Under the pieces are notes generated by a model. That model searched no databases, had not been told where the DNA came from, and saw nothing but the letters and a program-made list of their open reading frames with translations. From NCBI GenBank assembly GCA_015501075.1, contig JADNYJ010000435.1, positions 1 to 26,397 of the forward strand: 26,397 nt of DNA. Reading direction: 5' to 3'. The translations under genes were made by a program, and so were the position numbers. Positions 11,604-19,867 of this stretch are shown here, in pieces (the stretch's first letter is position 1; each line of letters opens with the position of its first letter). Source of the DNA: Gymnopilus junonius (lineage: Eukaryota; Basidiomycota; Agaricomycetes; Agaricales; Galerinaceae).

Positions 11604-12677
11604 CTATAAGCTTTGTGATTTGACCTTGGTTGGATGCTCTAGAGCCTCCATAGTATCGATGACCACTTTACCACCACAGCTATCATGCATAGTCCGGAAC
11701 TTGCTAAGTTTCCCAGAGATAGACGAGTCCACTTCAGTCGGATAGGTCAGCCTCAAGGCAGCGTCCCATCTCGGAGTCGGATTCGGATTCGGAAACGGAG
11801 AAAAGGATGGCGGGTCTTGAATGAGACTCCTCAGAGACCATGAAAATCGTTTAGGTTTTAGAGTTAAATGAATCTGTGAAATTGGAGAAGTGCACACCGT
11901 CATCAGAGAGGATAGGTTGACAGCCTCGTGTAGGCAGCTCCTCCCTTCAAATGTCGCGCACGGAGCGAATGAGGCAGTCGAAAATACACGCGCATAATAC
12001 GAGATACGAACTCCTCATGTTTAGCCTCATCCCAAGGCAGGGGGATTCTTTGGCGCCGCCGACTACCGAAGGTCTCACAGTCGTGGGGGCAGACGACGTG
12101 AAACGTGTTGGGGTGGAAGAAGCAAAAGAAGGAGAATCAGTCGTCGGGGTTTTGAGAGTGGCTGGTTTTGCTCGGAAAAACGCGTCAAAAAATCGTAATC
12201 TATATCAATCGATGGATGGATGGATAACTCTTGGTTGACGTGTCAGCAGGGATAGAGGAAAAAATAGAAATCAAGTACCTCTGCCTGAGCCGCACGGCGA
12301 TGGGCCGCGATCTCCAATGATTCAGGATTATCGACGTCAATCGCCTAGAAGTATTTTTCACGAGCTCCGATCTACAGTTGATCAACAGTCGAAGGAGAGA
12401 AAATAGCATAGAGCCTATTGTTGGGGTCTTCAACAAACGGAATAATATGGAAGTATTTCAAAAATGCTTGCGGGACATCTCCGCAAAGCAGGATATCTTG
12501 AATGTCAGTGAGTAGACTTGAGTGGTTCCGGTCAAAGTGAGGCGAGCGCCGACGGGGCATGGCATACTTTACATCAATCATGTGACCGTGCCTAAAAGCA
12601 TGCACATTTCGGTCTTTGGAGGTTAATATGGGCCGAGAGCGTGAAGCGGGAGACGGCGGTTTTGAGATGGCTTCCAA
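11604..12677 (-). CDS. Unrecognised, probably spliced coding sequence
   Basis: I do not recognise the family. Several minus-strand blocks read like real protein. A first block around 12677-12372 contains CGDVPQAFLKYFHIIPFVED and NNRLYAIFSPSTVDQL. Next, around 12340-12280, AIDVDNPESLEIAAHRRAAQ comes just before a credible intron (GTACTT to ATATAG, about 12279-12220). A Thr/Ser/Pro-rich block follows (12210-12060), then LPWDEAKHEEFVSRIMRVYF near 12045-11985, and finally a block ending HPTKVKSQSL at 11604. The blocks fall in different frames, so the model needs introns or base-length errors that I cannot fix. It starts right where truncated hydrolase B ends. The start codon is unresolved. It could be one gene or remnants of one. 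Confidence 0.4.
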
Positions 12678-12760
12678 CCGTGTACCATAGACTTACGGCA
12701 CTGTATGTTTATATCTTTTCCAAACGTGTATGATCCGGTATTTCGATGTCAATCATTTTA

Positions 12761-13855
12761 TATAACGAACGAACCAGTAAACCTAGCAGGCAGACGGACG
12801 TTGCAGTTTAAGAGCCTGTCAATCACGCTCCCGATATTCTCGTACCAACCCTGAGGCATATGGGAGGCATCAATGTATTGAAGGTCTTCTCTGTCCATGA
12901 TGCCACTGAGCACCTTGGCTCCAAATTCTGCATACTTTTCCTTCGATGGTACGACGTCCTTCCCAGCATTCTCGATATACGACCTAACATCCCTAGGAGT
13001 CAAGTACATCCAAGGTGACATAAGATAGGCACCTCGAAACGTATTCCTGGTGACAAAACGCGAATGCCCTTCTGGGGATGCAACATATGCAATAATAGCT
13101 GGAGCACTAGGTTACCCCAGCTGAATCTCCTGTAAGCTGTATGTTCTCTGGCCGAATTCCGTTCGACAAGAGATGGTGGACGCTCGCCACAGTTTGAGCA
13201 AGAGGGACCGGAAATTGCGCCTTTGGAACTAGATCTGAGGCACGCGTTCAACGTTAGCACCTTCATTCAAGGTCTTGATTGACTGTGGTGGCTGACCGTA
13301 ATTTAGGATTGCAATGCTGACTCCACACCCGGAAGCTTGGAGTTCGCGTTGAATGTATCTCCAAAATCTTATGGAGTAGTATCCTATTGGGAGCGAGAAA
13401 CCTCCACCATGGAGATACAAAATTAACTTCTCAGGGCGCTTGTCTCCAATCCAGAATAGCTGTGTTCCGCCTTCGATATTTTCGACGCATGGTTCCATCG
13501 AATTCTTCTTGCACCAACTCGCATATGTGCCTGCACTAGGACCAATGAGGGTGCCAATGAACGAAATCCTCTGCGTGATTAACATCCAGCGGAACGCTGT
13601 ATCTGCAAGGACCCGTCTCCATGTTTTATGTCTTTGACTAGGAATTGAGATGAATCCCAAGAGGCTCCAGGTTAGCATAATTGCTGATGGTCCTAGTGAT
13701 CAGGTGTTCTGAACGAATTTATACGCAAGAACATACTAACGTAGCATAGACAGGAACACCAGCATATTCGCCGTGTCTCGTACAAAGTCGACAATAACCC
13801 CTGTCTTCATTTCTGCATTGCGCTGCAAGACGTCGTTAGTGGACCAAGACTTCAT
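12761..13855 (-). pseudogene. Alpha/beta hydrolase B, 3'-truncated paralogue
   Basis: Paralogue of hydrolase A. Exon 1 is 13855-13741 (MKSWSTNDVLQRNAEMKTG..., with a hydrophobic stretch), intron 13740-13693, exon 2 13692-13297 with oxyanion motif LHGGGF, intron 13296-13235 (branch-like GTGCTAACG), then exon 3 with LTGDSAG and SPWMYLTPRDVRSYIENAGK. The intron that splits HGGG in copies A and C is absent here. Two one-base gaps break exon 3: the C run at 13115-13118 (one more base would give the canonical GDSAGGN) and the A run at 13037-13039. Homology stops at about 12820, after GWYENIGSVIDRLL. The last quarter of the family, including the catalytic His, is missing and the frame ends with a TAA at 12763-12761. 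As it stands it should be catalytically dead. The one-base gaps may be sequence errors; the missing end is not. Confidence 0.75.
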
Positions 13856-13910
13856 AGTCCCCTCCTTTATTTATGTGCGAGTACAAGACTATTCCAGAAG
13901 ACTTCATAGT
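13846..13910. repeat. 13-bp direct repeat around the start of hydrolase B
   Basis: AAGACTTCATAGT occurs at 13846-13858 and again at 13898-13910, 52 bp apart. On the minus strand each copy reads ACTATGAAGTCTT and so contains an ATG. Only the inner ATG (13855) is in frame with the hydrolase; the outer one is out of frame and could act as an upstream start. It looks like a small local duplication. Confidence 0.6.
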
Positions 13911-13989
13911 ATGTACATACGTATATTGCCATGTATACTTAACCTGACAACTCCTTATCTACAGATAAATTCTTGATCGCGAGCCACCA
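13911..13989. other. Short spacer between hydrolases B and C
   Basis: About 135 bp separates the start of hydrolase B from the end of hydrolase C, both on the minus strand, so B's promoter must lie in this gap or inside C. The minus strand has CATAAATAAA at 13876-13867, some 12-21 nt upstream of the B start codon, which is too close for an ordinary TATA box. Confidence 0.35.
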
Positions 13990-15000
13990 TCAGAGAGCCA
14001 CAGAGAAGTTCCCATCCATCCAATTCAATATTGTCAGCGTCAATTCGCTCTCATTATTTTCCTTGACGAAGAAATTGGTGTAAGGGTCGTTCTCCATTCT
14101 CCTAGACAATGAAAGTCATGTCATTGTGATGCTTCTTAACTGTATTGGTGTATACGGTAATCTCGTCTCATAGCGCTTCTACTCCCCCAGTGGTTATCAA
14201 GATGCACTTGATGTGCTTGTCGCAGCCTTCAAAAATCTGCTTGTGCGCTGTTAGGTTCTATATAAGGGATCACGGCTAGAGGAACGCCTTCCAGGCATTT
14301 CGTGCCCCAGTAGTTGAGTGTTCGCCCATTCAAGAAGTCGCCATTCCCGTCGTTGGTGGAAAGGCATCCATCGTTATCAGACAGGTTCAACTTCGGAATT
14401 CCATCAAGGGGAGGCATCAAAACCGAATGACGTTCCTCCCGCAGAATCACTGACTAGCTGAATATTCTCTGGCTTGACGCCAGAGTTTAAATGATGTTGG
14501 ATAGCGACGACTACTTGTTCTAGTTGGGCGGGGAAAAGGGCATCCGGTATGAACGCTATGATCGAAGCCGATTCGTAAGGATCAAATATGCGCTTCTAGT
14601 GTTGAAACTTACTATATTCCAAAATAGCGACTCCTGTGGGCTTGCCTCTTCTCTAAACTTTCTTGGATATATCTCCAGAACGCGGCGCGGCGCTGGGCAT
14701 GGCAGGAGAAATGCACCGCCTATGGATCAGCGTTAGAGGTGATCACTTCATACGGTCAAATGCGCCGGTTACCGTGGAGGTACAATATGACTCGGTCGTT
14801 ACGCTTAGGTCCGATCCAGAGCAACTTGGAGTTGGCGCCAAACTCCTCTTCTACCGGTGCCAAGACACTTTCTTTCAGAAAGTTGTCGTAATAGAGGTTA
14901 TCTGCAAGGTTTGACCAGAGGATTCTGCGTCTTCTGATTGGCTTGGGGTCGTGGGGCTTCGACTTATATGGGAATTCCTTAGGAATAATCCAACTTGCAG
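13990..15000 (-). pseudogene. Alpha/beta hydrolase C, decayed paralogue
   Basis: Third copy of the same esterase family, in tandem with B and the same way round. Readable blocks in order are RRRRILWSNLADNLYYDNF, NSKLLWIGPKRNDRVILYLH, oxyanion motif HGGAF (split by intron 14772-14720 at the same place as in copy A), FWRYIQESLE, TGVAILEY, intron 14612-14556, IQLVSDSAGG (elbow Gly changed to Ser), LNYWGTKCLEGVP, CDKHIKCILITTGG and a C-terminal block ending NFSVAL. Damage includes several frameshifts, a TGA at 14170-14168 and a TAG at 14104-14102, each one C-to-T change from a sense codon (CGA, CAG). About five bases are missing near 14090, where the family has its catalytic His. Substitutions to stop codons plus loss of the His make this a true pseudogene rather than a sequencing artefact. 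The 5' end is not resolved. Confidence 0.8.
14892..14908. repeat. Left arm of a 17-bp perfect inverted repeat
   Basis: TAGAGGTTATCTGCAAG here is the exact reverse complement of 14994-15010, with 85 bp between the arms. The left arm lies inside the coding part of hydrolase pseudogene C (the LADNLY block). The right arm sits at its 5' edge. Confidence 0.85.
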
Positions 15001-15010
15001 ATAACCTCTA
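14994..15010. repeat. Right arm of the 17-bp perfect inverted repeat
   Basis: CTTGCAGATAACCTCTA pairs with the arm at 14892-14908. It marks the point where recognisable hydrolase sequence stops, so a small fold-back duplication may have created the present 5' end of the pseudogene. Confidence 0.85.
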
Positions 15011-16899
15011 ATGCATTGCCTGTAGGTCCTAAAAAAAGTTGAGCCTGTCTCTTGTTCGTATTCGTTATAACGGTGAACAGGAGCTTATCGGCCATTATTC
15101 CCTTCAACTCTTTTGCTCGTCTGTAAGGCGAGAATGGCGAGGTGAAGAGCGCCTATACAATTACAAAGGCTATTGGACTGCGCTCACTCATACATACGTC
15201 CACACAACTGTCGGTTACACTCACGGACACAGGCTATGACAATCACCAGCTTGGCCTTTTCCCAGAATGAAAGCTTGTTCCTTTCCTCAATGTTTTTGCC
15301 TTCAATGCCTTGGCCATTATGGTACAAGTCGTTTATGGTAGCTGGATGCAGGGTCACTAGCCTGTGGGGTTGTTATCAGAGTACTACGACGGTGCGAATA
15401 TGTCATCGGCTACGGGTGAGCACTTTTTATACCATTGTCAGGTATGTAGGAGTATTTCAGATTCTATAGAAATCATCGCTGAAATAGACTTGACTTGACA
15501 GTCGGGAGTGATATTCTATCAGTCCTTTCCACCCCACAGCTGGTACATTGACATGCATTTCACTCTTCCTTCTTCTACTCTGCCTTGCTGTTTTGAAAGC
15601 ATGCATAGTCCAGTAGATCATCCAATGCAGCTTCTTTAAGTTGGATTTCTGTATATTTTCAGGTTTCTATATTTCTCATTGAGCTGTTTCTTACAGATTT
15701 CCAGCATTTTTGAAAGGCAGGAAGCATACTGACATATGTGAGGATTATCTACTCTGCTTCTCAACATGCCTCACATGGCTAGGAAATAGATTCTGGCTTG
15801 CAAACAAAGTGTGTCTATCTTGTCTCTATCTTGTGGCTATCTTGTGGCTATCTATAGTTAGACTATTTGATCGCCTTTACATATATACGCGGGACGGAGA
15901 TATAAATGAAGTATATGCGGACTCTCCAAAAGTTAAATCTATTCACTCTGAGTGGCCTGCGCCACACCGTCGCGGAGGAAAATTCCTCGATGTTTTGAAC
16001 GGAAATGAATTTTGGGCGGAGTTCCATTTTGATCGAAACGACCATGACGTTCGAGGACATCTGGGATTCGAAAAGCGCGGCGCGCGACGCGGGATCAAAA
16101 CGCGGCGGCAAAGTCCGAAGGTGCAGATCGCCGCCATAAAGGGAAGGCTCTCTAAAAATAGTTTTTCCTCCAAGTTCGCCGTAGTCGTTCCTTTGACTCG
16201 TTTGAGTCCTGTATGGCGTATTTATTGGGGGTATATTATGCATAACCTACAATGTATGTAGATAGTAAGTATAATAAAGTCTTGCAAAAAAATTTCCCCT
16301 TTTAACATGCAGAAATATGCAAGGACGACCGCAAAGTACTTAACTGTATTCCAAATCAACATCAGGGTGCTACACCTCTTTTATATGTATATCGCAAGCT
16401 AGGAGATACCGGACATATATAAGATACTTTATTCTTAGTCACCTTTGTGAGATCTAGCTGATGGACAATTTCAGTGCTGGATAACATCTACTTGCACCAT
16501 ATTCTTACATAGTAGATATTTACCTTAAAAGGAGGCATAGCGCGATAAATTTACAATAAATACAGAAATGCTATATAAGTTTCCTTTATTTGATACGACA
16601 CAATCACCCCTAACAATTTCGAAAAAATGAGTTCAATAATTGCTCCTAACTTGAAAACTGCCAAGTATAGTGGACATAAACCAAGTTCCGGCCTACAAAA
16701 AACTACGATATGACTACATAACTATTTTATCTACGTTTATAGGCACTCGCCCAGGGAAAATATGTGGGGCATGAGGTCAGCCACCCCCGAAATGCAAGGT
16801 GGAGGAGAGGTGGAGGAGTAGTTCGCGAGGTCACGTGTGGGAGGTCGGATTTTTCCGTCGCGCAGGGCGCCGCGCCACGCGCCGCGTTTTCTGAATTCC
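15011..16899. other. AT-rich gene-poor region with two GC-rich patches
   Basis: No supported gene. The stretch is AT-rich, with a GC-rich patch around 15950-16170 (AAAGCGCGGCGCGCGACGCG) and another at 16780-16895 next to the transposon. Long open frames cover the first patch on both strands (183 codons plus, 126 codons minus), but neither has a recognisable domain. The string AAAACGCGGCG occurs at about 16097-16107 on the plus strand and on the minus strand near 16879-16889, hinting at related repeat sequence in the two patches. Confidence 0.4.
15815..15853. repeat. Tandem repeat, 11-bp unit, about 3.5 copies
   Basis: The units are CTATCTTGTCT, CTATCTTGTGG, CTATCTTGTGG and a partial CTATCT. 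It is a small minisatellite in AT-rich non-coding DNA. Confidence 0.85.
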
Positions 16900-16907
16900 G
16901 GATTTAC
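16900..16907. repeat. Target-site duplication, left copy
   Basis: GGATTTAC directly precedes the left terminal repeat. It is identical to 17703-17710 on the other side of the element. Two further bases (CC) upstream also match, but on the right those two bases belong to the terminal repeat. Confidence 0.9.
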
Positions 16908-16932
16908 GGCTCACTTTCTATAGGTGTGGGCC
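16908..16932 (+). repeat. Left terminal inverted repeat
   Basis: The 25 bases starting GGCTCACTTTC and ending GTGTGGGCC match the reverse complement of 17678-17702 without mismatch. Similarity stops sharply after GGGCC. Confidence 0.92.
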
Positions 16933-17286
16933 AAATACGATATAACTGAGTTTGAAAATATAATCATGTACAAACAAAGTAACTCGGCCAAATAATGCGG
17001 CTACTTTGACATGTTCTGGGGCGCGAAAGTCCGGAACCAGAGCATAAATCAGTGAGATGAGCCTGATTCCCGAACATGGGGTAAATTTTAGAATATTTGA
17101 CCTTTTCCTTAGCTCGGGAGGCCACTCAATGAACACCACTGTACAAGGAAACTCATTAGGTCAGCGCAGTCAGGTGATGAACTGGCCCTTTTGCACACAT
17201 TCTTTCGAAGATTGGAAGGCATCTGGAGAGCTTGAAAAATAAGATAAAAATTTTAATCTGGGTAACATTTAAAGAGGATGGGGAGG

Positions 17287-17301
17287 GCGCGCGAAGCGCG
17301 C
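17287..17301. repeat. Internal hairpin 1 (GCGCGC-GAA-GCGCGC)
   Basis: A perfect 6-bp stem with a GAA loop inside the transposon, in an otherwise AT-rich setting. The core CGCGAAGCGCG recurs twice more in the element. Confidence 0.85.
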
Positions 17302-17433
17302 AAGAAAAATAAATAATCCTGGTCATTTAAGGTAGATAAATCAAAAATCCACCCTGTTCTCCTCCCCACCCTGGAGTATTTGAAAGGCATCTATGCAATT
17401 CACAGTTCTTGGTGCATATGCATATTGAGAGGG

Positions 17434-17448
17434 CCGCGCGAAGCGCGG
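17434..17448. repeat. Internal hairpin 2 (CCGCGC-GAA-GCGCGG)
   Basis: Same core as hairpin 1, with a perfect 6-bp stem in which the outer base pair is C-G instead of G-C. Because both arms changed together, pairing is kept. Confidence 0.85.
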
Positions 17449-17515
17449 TAGGAAAAAATAATGTGCTACTCGGACCTACCCAAATCAAGGACCAGATCAA
17501 TTTCGTACCCAAATA

Positions 17516-17526
17516 CGCGAAGCGCG
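17516..17526. repeat. Internal hairpin 3 (core CGCGAAGCGCG)
   Basis: Third copy of the core, in the same orientation. The stem is shorter because the left arm is flanked by ATA. Confidence 0.75.
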
Positions 17527-17677
17527 CCTCGAAAAAATGGACTGCTTTCGGCCCCTGCAGATTTCATCAAATCACGGCATGCTAGATGACCTTCACCTAT
17601 ATAGACACTGCGTGATTTATTTATTTCTTCCCTCCCTTCTTCGATTTAATTAATTTAATTTAATTTAATATTAGGCG

Positions 17678-17702
17678 GGCCCACACCTATAGAAAGTGAG
17701 CC
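17678..17702 (-). repeat. Right terminal inverted repeat
   Basis: Runs from GGCCCACACC to AAAGTGAGCC and is the exact complement of the left end. It is followed directly by the second GGATTTAC. Confidence 0.92.
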
Positions 17703-17710
17703 GGATTTAC
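17703..17710. repeat. Target-site duplication, right copy
   Basis: GGATTTAC, identical to 16900-16907. It sits 102 bp beyond the stop codon of the membrane-protein gene at 17813, so the transposon landed in or next to that gene's 3' UTR. Confidence 0.9.
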
Positions 17711-17812
17711 TGTGACGTTCAGTCGAGACGAAACGAATTGTATTAAAATATGAGGCGCACGCGATGACTATCTAGAGCATGTATTGCGAAAACATAATGT
17801 AATGAATAAGAT

Positions 17813-19867
17813 TTACTTATGTACAATTGAAGAGTCAGTGGATGAAGGCTCGGAAACCATATCAGGACGAATAACAATAGAATCTTCGTTACTATCTCCC
17901 TGAGTTCGAGACTTGGTTAATTCAAACCTGCGGACTTCAGTCCGTCTGGGTATACAAGAAGATTCATTACTACCGCGAGTTGTTGGGCGCCCTGCTTGCA
18001 GAGAAGCCTGAGAATACACGCTAGTGCCACGAGAAAGATTACTTTGACATATGGAGTCGGTTGATATTTGCCTTGAGTAAAGAGTAGTAGGCGCAACACG
18101 AGCTGCTTGTGGCTTTGATGATGCGAGAAGAGGAATTCTAGATCCTGTTCTTTCCAGCAAGGTGCTGGTATGCAAATGATGCTTGTCGTGCGTATAGATG
18201 CGGTTTCCATCTGCAAAGGGAAGAGTAGGTGAATGAATTTGTGGCCCCGAAGGCGGAGAACCATTTTTTTGGAGGATATGGACGACGCCAGCTCCATTTC
18301 CCGTTTCCTCCAGTGTCCAGGCTTTCGACTTGGCAGTAGACGTCGAACTTTCCCGAATGAAAGCGCCTTTTGTCCGACCCGAAGTATTCCTGATAGATTC
18401 TCTTGTGGTCCTTTTTGGAAAGGCAGTCAGGTTGTCGTCTTCGGACATTCGAGGGGCAGCAGACAGATTAGCAGCTACAGCATTGAAAGCATTAGCCAGC
18501 CCCATTTTGATAGAGGCCGACCAAGCCTCAAAAGAAGTCTCATCTTGCCTCTCTGAGCCGCCTGGTGTCGGCAAATGTCCAGGCTCCTCCCAGAGAGGTT
18601 CTGCGCAACGTTTTCTGTGATTGCGCAAGCGTTCTACCATATACTGAGACGAATGAAGAGTAGAATCCGGAGGACCAACGTTTTCAAGACTCATTCGACG
18701 ATTTTGACGATACAGTGGGGACTCTTGCATCGCTCGAGCAGCAGCATTTTCGTCGATGAGATGGGGGGGAAGCTGTCGTCGAGCTCCTGGGCGAAGGGCA
18801 GCAGGGAAATACGTACCCGAAGAAGACATTCGTCCAAACTCACCGGAGACGCCAAAATAGCAGTTGGCATGTCTTGGTTCTCCGACATCACGATCCCCGC
18901 AAGGCGTCCAAGCTTGGACATGTGCTAAATCCTCGCGGCTCAAATCCGAATTATCTAGCGATGCAGGAGCTTGCCCAGCTTCTAAAAATCCGCCGTGGTC
19001 CTTTCCAGACCCATCCCAAGGCACAAGAGTAATTGCCGCTTCTCTTCTCCTAGCATAGGATCGAAGGCGAACCCACCAAGCGATTAAAGCGGCGAGTAGA
19101 GCAAAGCACACGATGACAGCGAAAATTATTCCTACGTAGAAAAGAGTGCCATGGACGTTAAGATTCGAATCCTTTCCGTTGAAATGAGGTGGAATTATAG
19201 TCGGCGTAGCAGACTGAGTAGTAAACGAGGAGGTAGAGCTCGATGAACTGGCGGAGTATGTAGCCGAGGGTGAGGAAGGAGAGGAAGTAGAACCCGTGAC
19301 TGTTTGGGAGGAGTTCACAAGAGATGAACTGGGAGTTGACGGAATAGGAGTCGCTGAGGTTAAAGAAGGAGACAAAACTGTCGACGTAAGAAACGAGCTG
19401 GAGGTAGTTGGTATTCCTGGGCGTTCCGAAGAAGGACCCCGTAGAGACTCGGAGTCAGATGCTTGGCTGCTGACATAGACAGTTGACAATGCGTCCGTCA
19501 GCTGGGACGAACTTTGACCTTCAGTTACAACCGTGCCAGCTATGTGAGGCGCAGCTGTCTCGCTACTCTCAATAGGTAAAATTGAGGTGGCCGGAAGATC
19601 TGATTGTGAGGAGCTCAGGGATGTTGGAGAAGGAATGAGAACGGTAGGAGAAATTATGGAAACAAGCGTAGTCGCAGCTGGAATTTTGGAAGTAACAGAA
19701 GGTGTCGGGCTGCCATCGCTTTCTACCAAATAGGGACCCGTGAATGGAGGATATATTCGGCCAATCTCGATTATAGGTCCATCACCGTTTGAACCCAGAG
19801 TAACTAATGGAATTTCCTCCGACTCCCAGATCCCAAATTGATAGACGTCAGCTTCATCAACATCCAT
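17813..19867 (-). CDS. Single-pass membrane protein with Ser/Thr-rich ectodomain, function unknown
   Basis: An uninterrupted 684-codon frame. I do not recognise a named family. From the N-terminus: a short folded-looking part (residues 1-50, VYQFGIWESEEIP, PPFTGPYLVES); a Ser/Thr/Pro-rich stalk (about 51-225) likely to be O-glycosylated; one transmembrane helix at about 241-265 (FYVGIIFAVIVCFALLAALI); then WWVRLRSYARRRE, whose basic residues mark the cytoplasmic side; and a polar tail of about 420 residues. This layout is common in fungal cell-surface sensors and mucin-like proteins; a sensor role is only a guess. No signal peptide is seen at this ATG. The frame stays open for ten codons upstream (TFEDLQLFDF) to a stop, so an upstream exon with the signal peptide is likely, perhaps within 19870-20180. 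Unlike its neighbours it has no frameshift. Confidence 0.8.
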   Translation of the reverse strand: MDVDEADVYQFGIWESEEIPLVTLGSNGDGPIIEIGRIYPPFTGPYLVESDGSPTPSVTSKIPAATTLVSIISPTVLIPSPTSLSSSQSDLPATSILPIESSETAAPHIAGTVVTEGQSSSQLTDALSTVYVSSQASDSESLRGPSSERPGIPTTSSSFLTSTVLSPSLTSATPIPSTPSSSLVNSSQTVTGSTSSPSSPSATYSASSSSSTSSFTTQSATPTIIPPHFNGKDSNLNVHGTLFYVGIIFAVIVCFALLAALIAWWVRLRSYARRREAAITLVPWDGSGKDHGGFLEAGQAPASLDNSDLSREDLAHVQAWTPCGDRDVGEPRHANCYFGVSGEFGRMSSSGTYFPAALRPGARRQLPPHLIDENAAARAMQESPLYRQNRRMSLENVGPPDSTLHSSQYMVERLRNHRKRCAEPLWEEPGHLPTPGGSERQDETSFEAWSASIKMGLANAFNAVAANLSAAPRMSEDDNLTAFPKRTTRESIRNTSGRTKGAFIRESSTSTAKSKAWTLEETGNGAGVVHILQKNGSPPSGPQIHSPTLPFADGNRIYTHDKHHLHTSTLLERTGSRIPLLASSKPQAARVAPTTLYSRQISTDSICQSNLSRGTSVYSQASLQAGRPTTRGSNESSCIPRRTEVRRFELTKSRTQGDSNEDSIVIRPDMVSEPSSTDSSIVHK

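Larger units (their letters stand above)
16908..17702. mobile_element. 795-bp non-autonomous TIR transposon (MITE-like, 8-bp TSD)
   Basis: A cut-and-paste DNA transposon defined by perfect 25-bp terminal inverted repeats (16908-16932 and 17678-17702, outer sequence GGCTCACTTTCTATAG) and flanking 8-bp direct repeats GGATTTAC. An 8-bp duplication fits the hAT superfamily, but P, Merlin and Zisupton-like elements also make 8-bp duplications, and the termini do not begin with the CA typical of many hATs. The superfamily is therefore open. No transposase-like ORF is present; the longest frame inside is about 73 codons. It must depend on enzyme from elsewhere. The interior carries three CG-rich hairpins and an AT-rich TTTAA-repeat end at 17644-17670. 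Identical arms and an intact duplication suggest recent insertion. Confidence 0.9.

Noticed and set aside
13990..15000. Explaining all lesions in hydrolase C by sequencing error
   Set aside because: The nonsense substitutions, the Gly-to-Ser change in the nucleophile elbow and the multi-base loss at the catalytic His do not fit homopolymer errors.
15710..16261. 183-codon open frame on the plus strand, with a 126-codon frame opposite
   Set aside because: Both cover the same GC-rich patch and neither has a known motif. The opposing long frames are better explained by composition than by coding.
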